In this document: one piece after another, positions 1 through 13,300 of the stretch
Numbering within the stretch: the first letter of the stretch is position 1
Layout: each line of letters opens with the position of its first letter
From: Seriola aureovittata
Taxonomy: Eukaryota; Chordata; Actinopteri; Carangiformes; Carangidae
DNA: 64,000 nucleotides
Direction: 5' to 3'
Assembly (NCBI RefSeq): GCF_021018895.1
Contig: NC_079382.1
Coordinates: 12,735,001 to 12,799,000, forward strand
Position numbers and translations under genes: made by a program
The notes under the pieces: model-generated
Told to the model about the DNA's origin: nothing
The model's input: the letters and a program-made list of their open reading frames with translations, nothing else
Databases searched by the model: none

Positions 1-848
1 AATAATAAGAAACATGTCTGTTTCTTTCAGTGTAACAAGACAGCTTTTATGCAATATTTATACAGGTGTGTGTGCTTCAGTTTGATGACTTTGAACTGGA
101 TTAATATACATATACTACACATAACACTGTCACGTAAGCCCCACACACACAACAGCAGAATAGGGGTCACTGCACTTGCCCCTCATGTGTACTATCAACC
201 GTAATGATCTCCAGTTTGGAAGCTGTGAAGCCTTCAGTCAGTTTACGGCTGATCACAAAGTGGGGGAAAGGTGAGGGATGCTGAATACCACTAATGGACT
301 GCACGCTGTGAGAGCAGGACATGTTTGTTCACGTTGTTTTTTTCTCCACCTTAACAGATGTTGCTTTTGGTCACCCTCCAGAGCAGGCAACCACCTGTTT
401 GTACATAGCAGGTAACTCATGGCAAATGGCCACAGTATATCGTGTTTAGAGCTTAAATTTATTAAGTGTCACATTTATTTATAATTGCAATAGAAGGATG
501 AAGCTGAGATTCGTGTGTTTATTTGTGACTTCTTTTTTTGGTAAACCCAGTTGATAGATATTGCAACACCACACAATCATTACAACCAGTAACTAGAAAA
601 AAAGAAACTCAGCCACCATAAAAGAAGAAGAAGGCTCAACCTTTGGTTGGAAAAAATGTTGATGAACCCTAGTTCTTTCAGCACAACTCTGACTATGGGC
701 TATGGACTTGTCATAAACAGTTATGCAAGTCAGATCAGGAGATTTTAGGTTGCCATTCATAGTCATACACTATGTACGGTTGTAAATTCACCTCTTGATG
801 CCAGAGCAGACCCTAATGTGCTTTCAACAAAAATATTCCTAATGTTCA

Positions 849-990
849 GGGTGGCCCTATAGCTGAGTGGTCGCATACCACGTGGGTGTAAAAGCTCTAA
901 GCAGCAAAGTCCCGGTCGATGGGACTTCGTGTCCCTCCCCTGCTCTCTTCTCTGCTGCTGTCAAATAAAGGTATAAAAGGCTAAAAAAAA
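849..990 (+). mobile_element. tRNA-derived SINE
   Basis: The 5' part resembles a tRNA. An A-box-like TAGCTGAGTGG lies at 860-870, and a degraded B-box-like segment (cccggtcgatgggac) at 911-925. The body then runs through a pyrimidine-rich stretch to tcaaataaaggtataaaagg and an A-rich end at 982-990. This head-plus-body layout, with a tail close to 'tcaaataaaggcaaaaa', is one I know from common teleost SINEs. No target-site duplication is obvious, so the copy is probably old. Confidence 0.75.
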
Positions 991-1084
991 TCGTGATCTT
1001 CAAAGATCTTTCTTGACCTGAGAACTAAAAATTGACAAAGCAATGTCATGGTCCATTTAGTAGCTATTGACTTAAAAGTTTGGC

Positions 1085-1420
1085 TTCATTATTTATTGTA
1101 GATCTTGGAAACTACAGTTGGCGAAACAATCTCAACTTACACCTGCAATAATTGATTTTATGGCCACTTTTCAGGGCAGTGGAAACAAGGTGTGAACACA
1201 ATACTGACCTTTTAAGTTGATGTGGAACATTTTAGGGCAAACATTGCCTCTTTACTCATTCAGCAAATACAGAGCAACATTAACTTTTTTGACCAATATT
1301 CACGGAGTTGTGCATTTTACTCTCCACCGCCCACACCTGATGAAAATATCAGGCTTTGTAGCTGCTAAGTGCTCCACTATCAGAAAAGAGTTGAGAGGAA
1401 CTGGAGAGTCTAGTCCATTG
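1085..1420. repeat. Dispersed repeat, copy A
   Basis: This segment shares the 22-base block cagcaaata(c/t)agagcaacatta (1261-1282) with 15684-15705. The second shared block, gctgctaa(g/a)tgctccact, follows at similar spacing. The two segments therefore look like copies of one interspersed family, at least 250 bp long. The family name is not known to me. Confidence 0.5.
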
Positions 1421-2407
1421 TTTTTCTGTTCTGTAATTCTTTCTTAGCTGGAGTACCATTTTACTAGGTCACTCTTAATGAACAACTGTGGGGTAACTTG
1501 TACGTAGGATCCGTTGATCATGTAACCATCCAACCCATAGCTGTCTGTGTTACCAGCTTTAACACTTGGGACATTACATGCTGCCTGTTGAATCTCTTCC
1601 ATGACAGGGGGCGACTGTTATTGGAGCAAAACATTATTGCTCCCAACCACCTTATTACCTGTGGAGGTAAGAAACACTTGTTACTTTTTCTTCTTGCCTC
1701 TACACTTGTATTTATTTACTTATTTTCTTGTATCTGTTGGCATTACCAGAGTTTGGTTTCATGATTTACATTTCAGCAGTTCCAGTAATGCACATCTGAT
1801 ATTTGAAAATGCAAACGATGACAAAAATTATGAAATTCATTTCTTTTTATTAACTCTGTGTCATCTGTTCTCAGCAGCAAAGTGGACTCTCTATCATAGC
1901 AGATGTTAATATTAACAACGCTGAAATTCACCCGTAGACCTTCACTTTTGATGTTACATCCATTAGACTAAATAGGGGCTGGCAGCAGTGTTTGAATTAT
2001 GTAATGCTTGATCAGTGCGGACCTGAGCAGCTCTCCAGGCAATTACCAAAGTACACAGTCCAATGATTCCCTCATTAATAACATTAATTACAGTGGTGTA
2101 GCAAATGCTCTCAATAGGAACATTACTATTACTGAGTAGCCATTAGCTCGATGGAAAAGACTTTGGTGTTATTGATTGTGTAATCACACAAATTGCTGGT
2201 TTTCGCTTCCCTCCTGGGTTGTCTTTTCATATTCAAAGGAAAAGAATGTTTGAGATAGAGATGGCAGAGGGATAGACGGACCCAAAGAGATCAATAGTGG
2301 CATTCACTTCTGATCTGACTCCCCGTGGAGAGTGCAGTGGTGTTGAGGGAAAACCTCAGAACTGCCTACACTCTGATTATTAGACACTGGGGTTTACCAT
2401 GATGAAC

Positions 2408-2448
2408 ACGCACACACACAGACACACACACACCCACTCACTCACTCA

Positions 2449-2526
<78 letters not shown>
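2408..2526. repeat. (CA)n microsatellite
   Basis: Nearly pure CA dinucleotide array with a few variant units (CTCA steps at 2436-2450, CG near 2488). Open reading frames through it are only His-Thr translations. Confidence 0.95.
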
Positions 2527-2527
<1 letters not shown>

Positions 2528-2659
2528 GCACAGACAAAAACATCCACTTTATCTCTTGGAAATGCACAGACAAGCCACTATCAGCTGCATAAAATCTGCT
2601 TTGCAATAAAAGCTGTCATCATTTGCCTTTGTCTCTCTGGCTGTGGCCTGTTCAAACAC

Positions 2660-2831
<172 letters not shown>

Positions 2832-2967
2832 ACGTGTTGACACAGGACTGTACTGTATGAGTGTGCTTGTTAGTAGCCTGGCTGCTACCACAATTTGTCA
2901 TGGGTAACTTACCAGATTGTCGGTGGGTGTGATTTGCTGTGATGTCTATATTGTGAACTGTATATGC

Positions 2968-2968
<1 letters not shown>

Positions 2969-3000
<32 letters not shown>

Positions 3001-3036
3001 GTGTGTGTGTGTGTGGTGTGTGTGTGTGTGTGTGTG
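2969..3036. repeat. (GT)n microsatellite
   Basis: Interrupted GT array, the third member of the dinucleotide cluster that begins at 2408. Confidence 0.9.
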
Positions 3037-3065
3037 CAAATACACCTGTGTGTGAGTGTGTTTTG

Positions 3066-3098
3066 GAGAAAGAGAAAGATAAAGAGAAAGAGAGAGAT

Positions 3099-3132
<34 letters not shown>
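3066..3132. repeat. (GA)n microsatellite
   Basis: Purine-only tract of GA, GAAA and GATA steps ending in a pure GA run. It directly follows the GT arrays. Confidence 0.9.
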
Positions 3133-3136
<4 letters not shown>

Positions 3137-4198
3137 CCTAAAACTGGCTCAGGGGACATTTCCTCCTTCCCCTCTGGCTTCTCAGAAAATCAATGTGTGA
3201 CGTGGTGAGTGTGCATGAGAGACATTTTTCAAAGTACAATGAACTTAATAAGTGTTGTGAGCAACATCACACTGTTTGAAATTTAAGCTTTGTACTACCA
3301 CCTAATTATGTTTATTTTACAAGTTAAACAACACAGAAAGAGAGCAGGATGTCACTTAATTGTCCTTAATTGACAGTAATTGCAGACATACTTATAGAAA
3401 GTAATAAGCAGTTTTTAACCCCATTTCAGAGTGATTAAAAGTTTGAGGCAGATACAAATTATGTCTAATTATTTTTATGTTTTGATCAAATTCTTTCACA
3501 AAGTGGAATATTAATCTGAACAAAGTGCATCAGTTGTAAATTAGTGGATACAAGGGAAATAAGTAAAAAGGACACTGCATTATCAGCTCAGTTTAAAATC
3601 TAAATCCTGGTGAAGCATCTCCAAATATGGATTGACTTTTTTGTGCTTAAGTTCTTTTCCCCCAAAGATTCCTAGAGAAAATGTAATGAATGGAAAATGA
3701 CTGTATGACATCTATGGTACAGAACCTAATTAAACATATAATATATAATGTATATACAAAATAGATCAAGTTATTGCAAAATTACTTTTTTCCCCAAAGT
3801 ATAAACCTGTAATCATTATTGCCTATATTTCCTCCTTGAAAGGTCACTTTTGCTCCCTGTTAATGAACTACAAGTCCCAGATTGGTTTGCAAGCAAGAAT
3901 ATAGTTCCAGTGTTCCAACGTCTTCAAGGTTATAGAAGCCTTTTTGCTACATTCATTCAAATCCAATAACAGTGTTTCTTAATGCCTTGATGAATGGCCT
4001 TGAAGATCATAAGGCTACATGAAGCAGATGAACAGAACTGAAACGCAGACTTGTCAGCTCTGCAGGTGGATGGGCAAGGATTTCTTACACTATCATGTGT
4101 AAAAGATTTAGGAAAGGTATGAAAGTCAACAATCATTTGTAATATGTCTTGTTATATAAATAAAAGAGATTACTACCTTTAGATCGCATGTCTTAATA

Positions 4199-4219
4199 TT
4201 TTTTTTTTTTTTTTTTTTT
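4199..4219. repeat. Poly-T run
   Basis: Twenty-one consecutive T (with flanking T/A). It could be the A-tail of a minus-strand retroposed copy, but no body is recognised beside it. Confidence 0.7.
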
Positions 4220-4935
4220 AAACAATGAATGAAATGTCTTTCATACTTTCCTGGGTGATAGGTCAATAAGAAGGTTAAGAAGGCAAGTCAAACTGCTGAA
4301 GCTGAAAGTGTCTGTTTTGTCTGAATGTGGCTGCAGCCAGTTCACTCTTCTGCAGGCCTGGCTCTCCATGACTAACACCTTCATTCGGCCTCATTACCTA
4401 CCATCAGCTCGCCTTGTCTGATGCTCCTCTCCTCTCCCACACAGTCACTGAGCCTTCATACTCCAGGACAATACAGAGTAGTGTAACCTTCATAACCTGA
4501 CAGCTCAATTCTTAACAGCCACTCCTGTAACAAATGAACTCTCCCCCTCACCACGATTACACCTCTCAAACTCCTATCTTCCCCCTCTACTTGACCCTAT
4601 CCTCATCTTTTCTGTTCTCATCTCCCATTTACTTATTAAGAGATTCATCACCACTCTGTCTGCAGCGATGATGACTAATGTAGAAATTAGGTGTGGAGTG
4701 GATCAATCCAGCCATGACCAGCCTAAAGACTCAGGAATATGACTTAGTGTCTGGGCATGCTGACTTAACTCCTCACTATTAGCTGTTTTTAATGCTTGAA
4801 CTTACAGAGTAATAAGCTTAAGATATTTTTACACTTATGGAAAGTGCAGAGAGGGATTTAATACGGTTGTGCTCAGTGAAAATGATGTGTCATGGTTTTG
4901 ATTAATTATGGACTTTACTGCACATAAGAATGCAG

Positions 4936-5312
4936 GTGTCGTGATATACCATTATTGAGAATAACTGTGATATTTAAAAAATCTAATATTTAAATTGGGT
5001 TAATAAGACACGTATGATAACATCGTGATGGCAGATGTTAGGCCTTGTGGAACCTCAGTTCATCTGGTTGTCTTTTCAATATCCATTAAGTGTAATTGTT
5101 CTATTTGTACAATTTGTACAGTCATAGTTAAATACTCTCTCGCCACCTCACTGCACTGGCATTTCAGTCTAATTCATTTGCCAAAAAAGAGACAGGAAAT
5201 ACAACAAACAAGGTTAAAGATTAATTTGACTGATAGGATTCTTTTTCTTTTCAAATTTTCTGTAGATATCGTGATAATGTCGTTATTGTGAATTCTTTTG
5301 GCCATGAAAATC
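4936..5312. repeat. Old interspersed repeat ('gatatcgtgata' type)
   Basis: The segment opens with gtcgtgatata and ends with gatatcgtgataatgtcg followed by ttttggccatgaaaatcgta. I recognise this arrangement from a common teleost repeat built around tatcgtgata motifs. The copy is worn, and superfamily assignment is not possible by eye. Confidence 0.45.
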
Positions 5313-7959
5313 GTACATTGAAGCTTACAAAAAATAATATATTGTTTTAGATTTGACAGCCAAACTCTACCTTTGACAAATTTAGTAATAATTAATGCAA
5401 TACTGTAAGTACATTTTGCTTATAGTACATCTCTACTTAAGTAAAATGTCAAATACAGGCATTTAGTATATTAAGCATTTTGGTATTGCTATTTTTACTA
5501 AAGCAGAAGATCAGAAGACGTCTCCCACCATTCATAGATAATACAATAAATATACACAATGCATTGGCACTGCATACACATTTAGCCGTGTACCGCACAG
5601 GACACAAATATGAAATTCAACTGATATATGATGAAGCATCTGATATAAAAACTTCATTATGTCATTTGACTCAAGTGCACTAGACCACAAAGGGCAGCAA
5701 GGAAGGTTCAGTACCTGAAGACATAACCAAACAACTTCTGAAAAACTTACATAATTACATCTGATCTGAGCTCAGACACTGAACCTCCACCTGCTGTGGG
5801 TGAACTCAAACATCCTCCTGCTTAAGAACCAAAAGAATTCAAAGTGACATCTGGCATTTTGGTGCTCAGACAGACCTAATCAATTTATTTGTGAGTCATG
5901 TACTTTCATAACTTGAGGCCACTAACACACTGTGTCATGAAAGGCAAAACTGGACAGAAGGTCAGAATCTGACTGTTCAGGAGGACACACTCAAGCAGAA
6001 GGACTATTAGTTTATTACTTTTAAGTCTATAATTGAAACAAAAGCATGAATCAAAATATTCAGACCAATTTGCAGATTTGTTACTTTTTAAGTTTTAAAT
6101 GAGCAATAGTATCGTGAAAAGCGATAACGTGAAAATGAATATTAAAACGTGTTCAGTGTCCCTAATCAGCATTTAAATCCCACAGAATTGTTGCATAATG
6201 GGCTTGTTTACATTTGTTTTGTCCGGGGATGAGAGAATGAGTGTGTGTAGGCGTGATGCGCACTGTGTTGGTGATAATAGTGTGTGTAGGAGGGAAGGCA
6301 CACAAACAATGATTGCTGTGAAAGCAACCCCACTATGTGTTCTCCTGATGTTCAAAATTTCTTTATTATTCCACAGTTTTTGGATTTGTATCTCCTCCTA
6401 GATGCTTCAATATAGAAACTCTATTCCATTACAACTTTTCATGCATTTTTCAACCTCTTATGCACATTCATACTTTCAGCTGGAAACTACCCTCTAGTGC
6501 CACACTAACCTCTGGTGTCAAACAATAAACATTTGTTGGTCCAGTTTGATGTTTTTAAGAAGAACCACAAGTTTCATTCCAAAATAACATCCAATTATTC
6601 CAGATTTGGGCCTCTATTAAAGTTGTGAGTCATGTAATGAACTCTACATTTTATATATAAAATAAATGCTGTGTTTTTAAAGTGCACTGCAGATAATAAA
6701 TCTACGAACTTCATGTAGCAGCAAACAATTTGCTTCCAAAATTGATATAAAGTTTTTAATATGTTCATGAAAATCACATATAAGACCAACAAACAGATAA
6801 ACAGATCAATTATGAAGAACAAACCCACTTCTCATACCCTTTTTTCTTAAGTGTATTAAAAAAAAGTCATTTGTGAACATGTTTGGCATCTTTAAGCTCT
6901 TATTAAGAGATGGGTGAATGGCTGCAATACTGTGCCATTAAATACATTCTTCAGGTCCTCTGTAAATCCCTTAATGCCCCTTATTGCAGCATTTCCATCC
7001 ATTTAACTGTCTGACATGTGCATGTACAGTATGTGGACCATGCACTATTATCTATAGGATATTCATTTACAGCCTATGACACTGAAAAGCAGTCTTGATT
7101 GGCACAAAGAATCTATTCAAAATATTATATAAAATATAGCAATATTACATTGGTTTATTTGTGGCATGAGGCAAACTTTGTAGTTTACTGATTGTTTACG
7201 TGACAAACTGTCTATAAATACTTCTTCATGTTGAATATCATGATAAACAGTAAGGTCTTTTGCACAGCAACGAAAATAAAAATGTGACTATACGCAAACT
7301 GAGGAAAAAACTAAAGGCGCTGTCTTGCTTTACCTTAATATAACACAACTGATGGTTTACAGGTGGTACAATCCTAGTCACCTGCAGTAGTGTACAGATG
7401 TCCAGCACGTGGGTTGGGACTATCATGGGACAACAGACAAGTCACACACTGATGAATATTCAATATTGTCACCTGATAGCCAGGTATAACTATCCAAACA
7501 GTGTCATAAATGCTGGTGAAATAGCCAACAGCCTTTTTTGTCTTTTTTTTCTGTTCACATAATATGTGTAGTGACGATGTCATACTACCAAGTTCCAGCT
7601 TGTATTGAGATTTGCAAAATAATTGTACTTTCAAAAGTGACATAGAAAAAAACTAAACTAAAGAGAAGTAACACATATTTATGTACACTGACAGAGTATA
7701 CTGATCAACGCAGAATGTCATTATTAAGTATTCAAATATGGTCAAAACACCAATTTCACAGTTGTGGAAGCTGTGGTGGGGTTTTGGACTGTGCAGGATA
7801 AAACCAGTTTGATGACCAGATGAGATGGAACCAAAAGGAAATGATGCCATCTGGAGGCAGAACCAAGGTATTTCACCAACACAGCTCTTCAGCCTCTTTT
7901 CATGTGTCTGCAGGTTGTCGCTCTTTGAGTGGTAGGTCCCTTTAAGATACTGTGTGGCC

Positions 7960-9756
7960 TCATGATTCCTCTTCATTGTAGAGGAAGACATAGTAGAAAA
8001 GAGCACTGATAGCAAGCAGAGCGACTGACAGTAGCATGTTCTTCCGATTCTCTCCTCTTAACATCACCAGCTCCTTGTCTAGAAAAGAAGAACAAGATTG
8101 TTGTGTAGGTGTTACTGTGTGGTAGTGGCAGTTCAGTCAGTTCCCATCAAATATGAAACCTCAGGTAGAAACAAAACCTGCCTCTTCTAATGATGCATTG
8201 AGGCAACAGAACAAATTATTAGCGACCCAGATCTATCACTGTTCATAAGTAAGTCAGGCCACCTAGACGGCATTCAATGTGAATCCTTCCTGTTTTCATA
8301 ATGTTAATTGTGTAAATTGCAATATAGAGCTGAAAACCAACATGTACATGCAGTCTGTAAAATATACATTCTTGTTTGTAAAATCTGATATGGTTCCATC
8401 TGCAAAATATTATATTTTTCTCATGTCCCTTGGCTGGGATACAATTCTTCATATCTGTTGATCAACTAAATGTTTCAATTCTATACAGTACAGAGTAACT
8501 TTACTTATTTAGCAGACAAAAGTGTCAGTGAAGGTCACATATCCAAATTATGTAACAATCAATAATGAAAGTATCACAACTACCGATACATAGTCCTGTT
8601 TTGAGTTTGAATACTACAGTGAATAGTGCTATGTGCATGGGCACAGTGTTAAGCTCTTTAGCTCAGAGAATTCACATAATGAACACTACTATTTACCATT
8701 TAGAAAAGTGTGTATAAACTTGCATTTGAATAAGTATTTAACAGAAATTAATAAGAACAAACGCATCATGTAGGGAGGTAATTTGGAGATGATTAAAACA
8801 TATTCAGATGCAGCATTCACCTCATTAATCAGTCCATTTTCTCTCCCTTTCATGATTGTATAATGGCTGCTTTTAACAATAAAAAGTATCAATATCAGTA
8901 TTTGTATTGGTGATCCTGGTCCTGGACTGGTATTACTTGGTATTGGGTCAAACCAAATTTTCAGCAAAACACATCTTTTAGTACAGGGGGACTTCAAAGC
9001 TACGAATAAGCATTTTAAGCACATAAACTCACCTAACTTTTGCACCCTTTCATTCAGGATTACCATTTCATCTTCCAGTTCTTGCCTGTGGAGGAGAGAT
9101 GATATGTGGCAAAGACAAACAGCACAATTAGGAGGCTTTTATTTTTTTGGATAAACAAAATGAGAAAGTCATTCATTAGGTTTAATTTCAAAAAGTAGAA
9201 ACTAAAGGATAGGTACACAATTTTCTGTCTTAAAACAACATCAGACATCAGTTTTTCGTTGTTCTAACCATTCCTCCTGCTCATATTGGCTATCAAAAAA
9301 CATCAAAGACATATGTGTGGTCTTGTTTTAAGACTCAAAACTTTTCCTTTAAGAACTTTTTTGAACTGTCTCCATCATCATCGCCATCCTTACCTCTCCT
9401 TCTCAGAGAGATTCTCCTTTCTGCTCCTGAACTCCGCCCTCTCCAAGTTGTCCTGGCAACGTGCCCTCCGCTCCTCCAAACGGTCAATCTGCGATACAGT
9501 ATTTACAGATGACATACAAGATTACTTAACTAGATGAGATAAACACACCTTTCACCAGGAGAGCGATCAGACAGCACAGCGAGTGAAGGAATGACATTTG
9601 TACAAGCTGTGAACATGAGGTTAACACTACATACAGTACTTGGCAAACGTTGGCTAAAGAGCTACTAGCTAGCTAAAGGCAAAGAAACGTCTTGCTAAGT
9701 CAGACCTCAGTGGCGACGCTGATTTTCTCTCGTCTTTTGTCTTTTTGTTTTGCCAT
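7960..9756 (-). CDS. ccdc167: Coiled-coil domain-containing protein 167 (tail-anchored)
   Basis: Four coding exons on the minus strand: 9706-9756, 9394-9488, 9033-9085 and 7960-8078. All have GT-AG borders, and the phases (0, 2, 1) match. They give 105 aa; human CCDC167 has about 97. The start is the first ATG (MAKQKDKRREKISVATE). Residues 18-80 are charged and heptad-like, consistent with a coiled coil. The segment GENRKNMLLSVALL continues into a hydrophobic helix at about 81-100 with a short acidic end (NEEES), which is a tail-anchor layout. The KNMLLSVA block is the strongest link to CCDC167 as I recall it. Little is known of the function; the human gene is mostly noted as a proliferation-linked membrane protein. 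The gene is divergent from kif25. Confidence 0.92.
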
Positions 9757-10394
9757 TTTGTAACAGGTCCTACAGTTGACAGGTTGGCTGCATGTACACT
9801 GTGACTGTGCGGAAGTGTTTTTCTTCTTCGCAATGTTTATGTCTTCCTTTTGCAAACATCACTCCTCAGAGGCTTTGCTGCCCTCTGCCTGTTACTTTGA
9901 AAGTCACAATCTTTTCAGTGTACAGCCTTCCGGAAAACCATTAGAAGAAGAAGAATACAGTCTATGGTCACAAGTGGTTGATGGGTAATTAACACCACCT
10001 GTGTGCTGAAGCCCCGTCCTCTTGCAAACTAAGTTACTGTCATGCTGTTTCACATAATGCATTTTGAATTAAATTAGACCAAAACATTCGGGGCTTTCGA
10101 CAACAGCAGCCAAACTGAAATGACACTTTAAATCATGAATATTACGCGACCTTTAGACTGTATTCCGGTGTCAGAAGTTGTCAAAAAATTCGCCCGCCTG
10201 CGTTTCCTCATCTTTCAGGCTGGAGGAGGCTGCCTCACTACACACACGCAGACAGGTGAGCACAGTTGACAGAGTTGTTGTTGACCGTCCCTAATCGGAT
10301 TATTTGACATGAGAGGACACGACTTGTTCATCTGAGAAGGAAAGAGACGAGGCTTCGGGTTCTCATCTCTACTAGCGTCTTTTCTTTTTGGAAA
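9757..10394. promoter_or_regulatory. Divergent promoter region, ccdc167 / kif25
   Basis: The two start codons point away from each other and are 638 bp apart, so both promoters and both 5' untranslated regions should lie here unless an untranslated exon is further off. I see no convincing TATA box. GC-richer patches lie at 10000-10030 and 10180-10260. Transcription start sites cannot be placed from sequence alone. Bidirectional use is inferred from geometry only. Confidence 0.6.
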
Positions 10395-13300
10395 ATGCCT
10401 CTCTTTATAAACCGGGATCAAATATTTGCGCACCAGGTACATCTGCTGGAGCACAAACTGAGGGTAAGTTACAAATGAATTTAATTTTTATGAATGTTAT
10501 TAGAGAATTGGAATAGCGACTTCTAGCTTTATTCAGTAATTAAACACTCAATATTTGTAATTCACATTTAAGATATATTTATTTGTGTTTTCAGAGTAAA
10601 GAAGAGCGAATACTGGAGCTGGAGACAGAGAATGCTATTCTTCATTTAAGACTTGCAGAGGTTTGAAGATTTCTGGCATTCATTCTTTACAGTACAGGCT
10701 TAAATATTTTATTTTATTCTATGCCATTCTATTCTATTCTGTTCTATCTATCTATTCCCCATGAGCTATGTCTGTTATATTTATTCTTTGACCTTCTGAA
10801 TGGCTTAAGAAGGCTTTTGTGTGAATGACTGTTTTCTCTGAATGGCTTGTGCCAAGTGTGTGCATGTTGCAGGCACTTGACTTAATGCCAACAGGTTTTT
10901 TACACCTGGCTGAGAGCTCTGGCAGTTGGATGATGTGATACGATTTCAATGGAATATGTTCAGAAGCAGTGCAGCACAAAATTTGATGACATTAGTGTTG
11001 TACAGGTATAACTTTTATTTTAGTGCATTGGGCAGATGGTAAGTACATTGTTTAACAAAAATGCCAGCAAACAGCAGATGACTACTGTTTTGCTAACTGT
11101 ATTTCTCATGTATCAAGACACATGTGTAAGCCTTTTGCCACTTCATTGAAGGGTCTGTGTGTCTCTGTTAAATTATGATACACAAAAGTTGAGATGTTTA
11201 ATTGGGTTTTATAGGCTTGTTTTACCCTCAACAGTTGGAAATATAGCAGGGAAAACACAACTGTATGCAAAAACAATGATCAACAATGCCAACTCCAGTG
11301 CTGTGTATGCTGTCTCACTGACATGACTTGTTGGACTAATTAAATTGAACAGGGCCATCATTAATGTGCTTTTCATACTATGGCAGATCTATTGTGTTGT
11401 CTGTAAAAATGTAATGTCCAGTAATTGATGCATAAAAAAATGAACATAGCTAGATTGAGCTCAACATTGGTCTCAACATTTAGTGTGTTATATGGCACAT
11501 TTGACCAAACCATCTATTGGAGCAGTTTGTTGATTTCTATGTTCTTCACTACTTAACAGTTCACAAACAATTTTATCCATTAAGTTAGTGCAGAATAAGT
11601 ATGTTGACGTCATGTCCTTTTTCAGTGTCTGGGGAAACTACGTCGGGAGCGAGAAGAGGAGATCAAGGCCCTGAACCATCATCAGCACCAGCGGGATGCA
11701 CAGAATATAACCCGGTCAGCCCTCACCAAACTCCTGTCTGAGGTCCAGGTACAAATGCTCTGAAATGAATTGAATGCGCGTGTGTTCGCATGGCAGGTTT
11801 TGAGTTGTCTTTATATCTATTTTGTTGATGTTTTACTAAATGGCATCCAGAGTCAATATAAGTAGGTTATATGGAAACACAGAAAGACATATACAACAAA
11901 GAGTATACTCACACATTTTATTTGTTTTCCCTGTGTGTTTGTGGCAGGCTGTGAAGCAGGACCTGAGTGAGGTGTTTGCAGTTTATGTGAGTTTTGCCAC
12001 AGAGCTGGAGGAACAGAGCAAGCAGCTAATGGGGAAGGTCGAGCAAGTCAGCTCCTCCCTAAATAGTCACTGTGGAAATGAGATTCAGAGTAAGTAGCAT
12101 CTTTGACGTCATCGATAGGTTTCTGAGGGAATGTTTTGAAGTTGGGATTTAGATTTACTGTTTGGCATCATCTAGGCAGTTGTTGGAGTTAGAAAATCCA
12201 ACTTTATTGATGATGAGTTTGTACTGTGGAAGTAGGAGCACAACATGTGAGCTGTGCACCTGGCCATGCATGTTATTTGAATGACCTTTGAAGATGTTTT
12301 GTACAGGAACATTTTTTTTTTGATCCCTTCTTCCTGGTCTCACATTTTCTACCTCATACTACTTCTGACTGTTCTTTTCTGATTACCTTGTGTCACACTC
12401 TATTCTGAAGTGTCTTACGGGCTATGTAATGGCTGTATCTCCATTAGGGTGTGTGTCCTGCTAATCCTCTCAGACTTCCTTCCCTCTTCTCTCTTACTCC
12501 TCCCTTCGAGGTTGTCCAAGGTTGACTGTTCTGTTGTGCACTGTCTTGCAAGTCAGCTGGTCATCAGGGCTCTGACGATAGGTGGAAACTGATCTTGTCA
12601 AATGCTTTGGCACACATAAGCCTCAGCACATGCTGTTCAGTGCATAACACAAGCTGCTCCATAGTGGCTTTTCTTGACCTTTTATTTTTGATGTCGGCTG
12701 ATAGAACTGAGGAAGAATGTAGAAATGTACCCACTTACCTGCACAAAATATTTTCTTTCCTGTTAGCAACAACCACACTGGGTCGTTTAAATTACTGGGA
12801 GTTAATGGGTTTTTCTTACATTACACGTATGCAGCACTTTATTTGCACACTATTTGCTCCTTTACTTAGAATTATTTGTTTTTTGTTTATTTTTTAACAG
12901 CTATTTTACCATAAGCCTTTTGAATATTTCAAGATTTCTAGAGATTCACTGGCTGAGTGGTAGGTTGGTAAACCCTCTGTCAGGTTATTAAAGTGTACAT
13001 CTATCATTTCAAAACAGAGAGAGAGAGAGAGAGAGAGAGAATCCTAGTCATTCTACACTGTTCTATTTATTTTCAGGCCAGCCTATTCTTGAATGTCTCA
13101 TCCTGTCCTGTGTGTGAATGGAGGTGTTTGGTGCCAGGTGTGTGTGCATGTATGCTGCAGGATTAAAGACTTGGCCTGAATTCAAAGATTTACAACAGAG
13201 AACAGGTGCCACAGATTTTCATTCACGAAACTGTTTTACACCTTAACAGTCAGAGTTCATACTGCACTGCACAATGTGGCTAATAATGTCTGATGAGTCA

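Noticed and set aside
3867..3880. ACTACAAGTCCCAG, close to the ZNF143 motif
   Set aside because: No gene start nearby and one mismatch to consensus; a lone motif is not enough.
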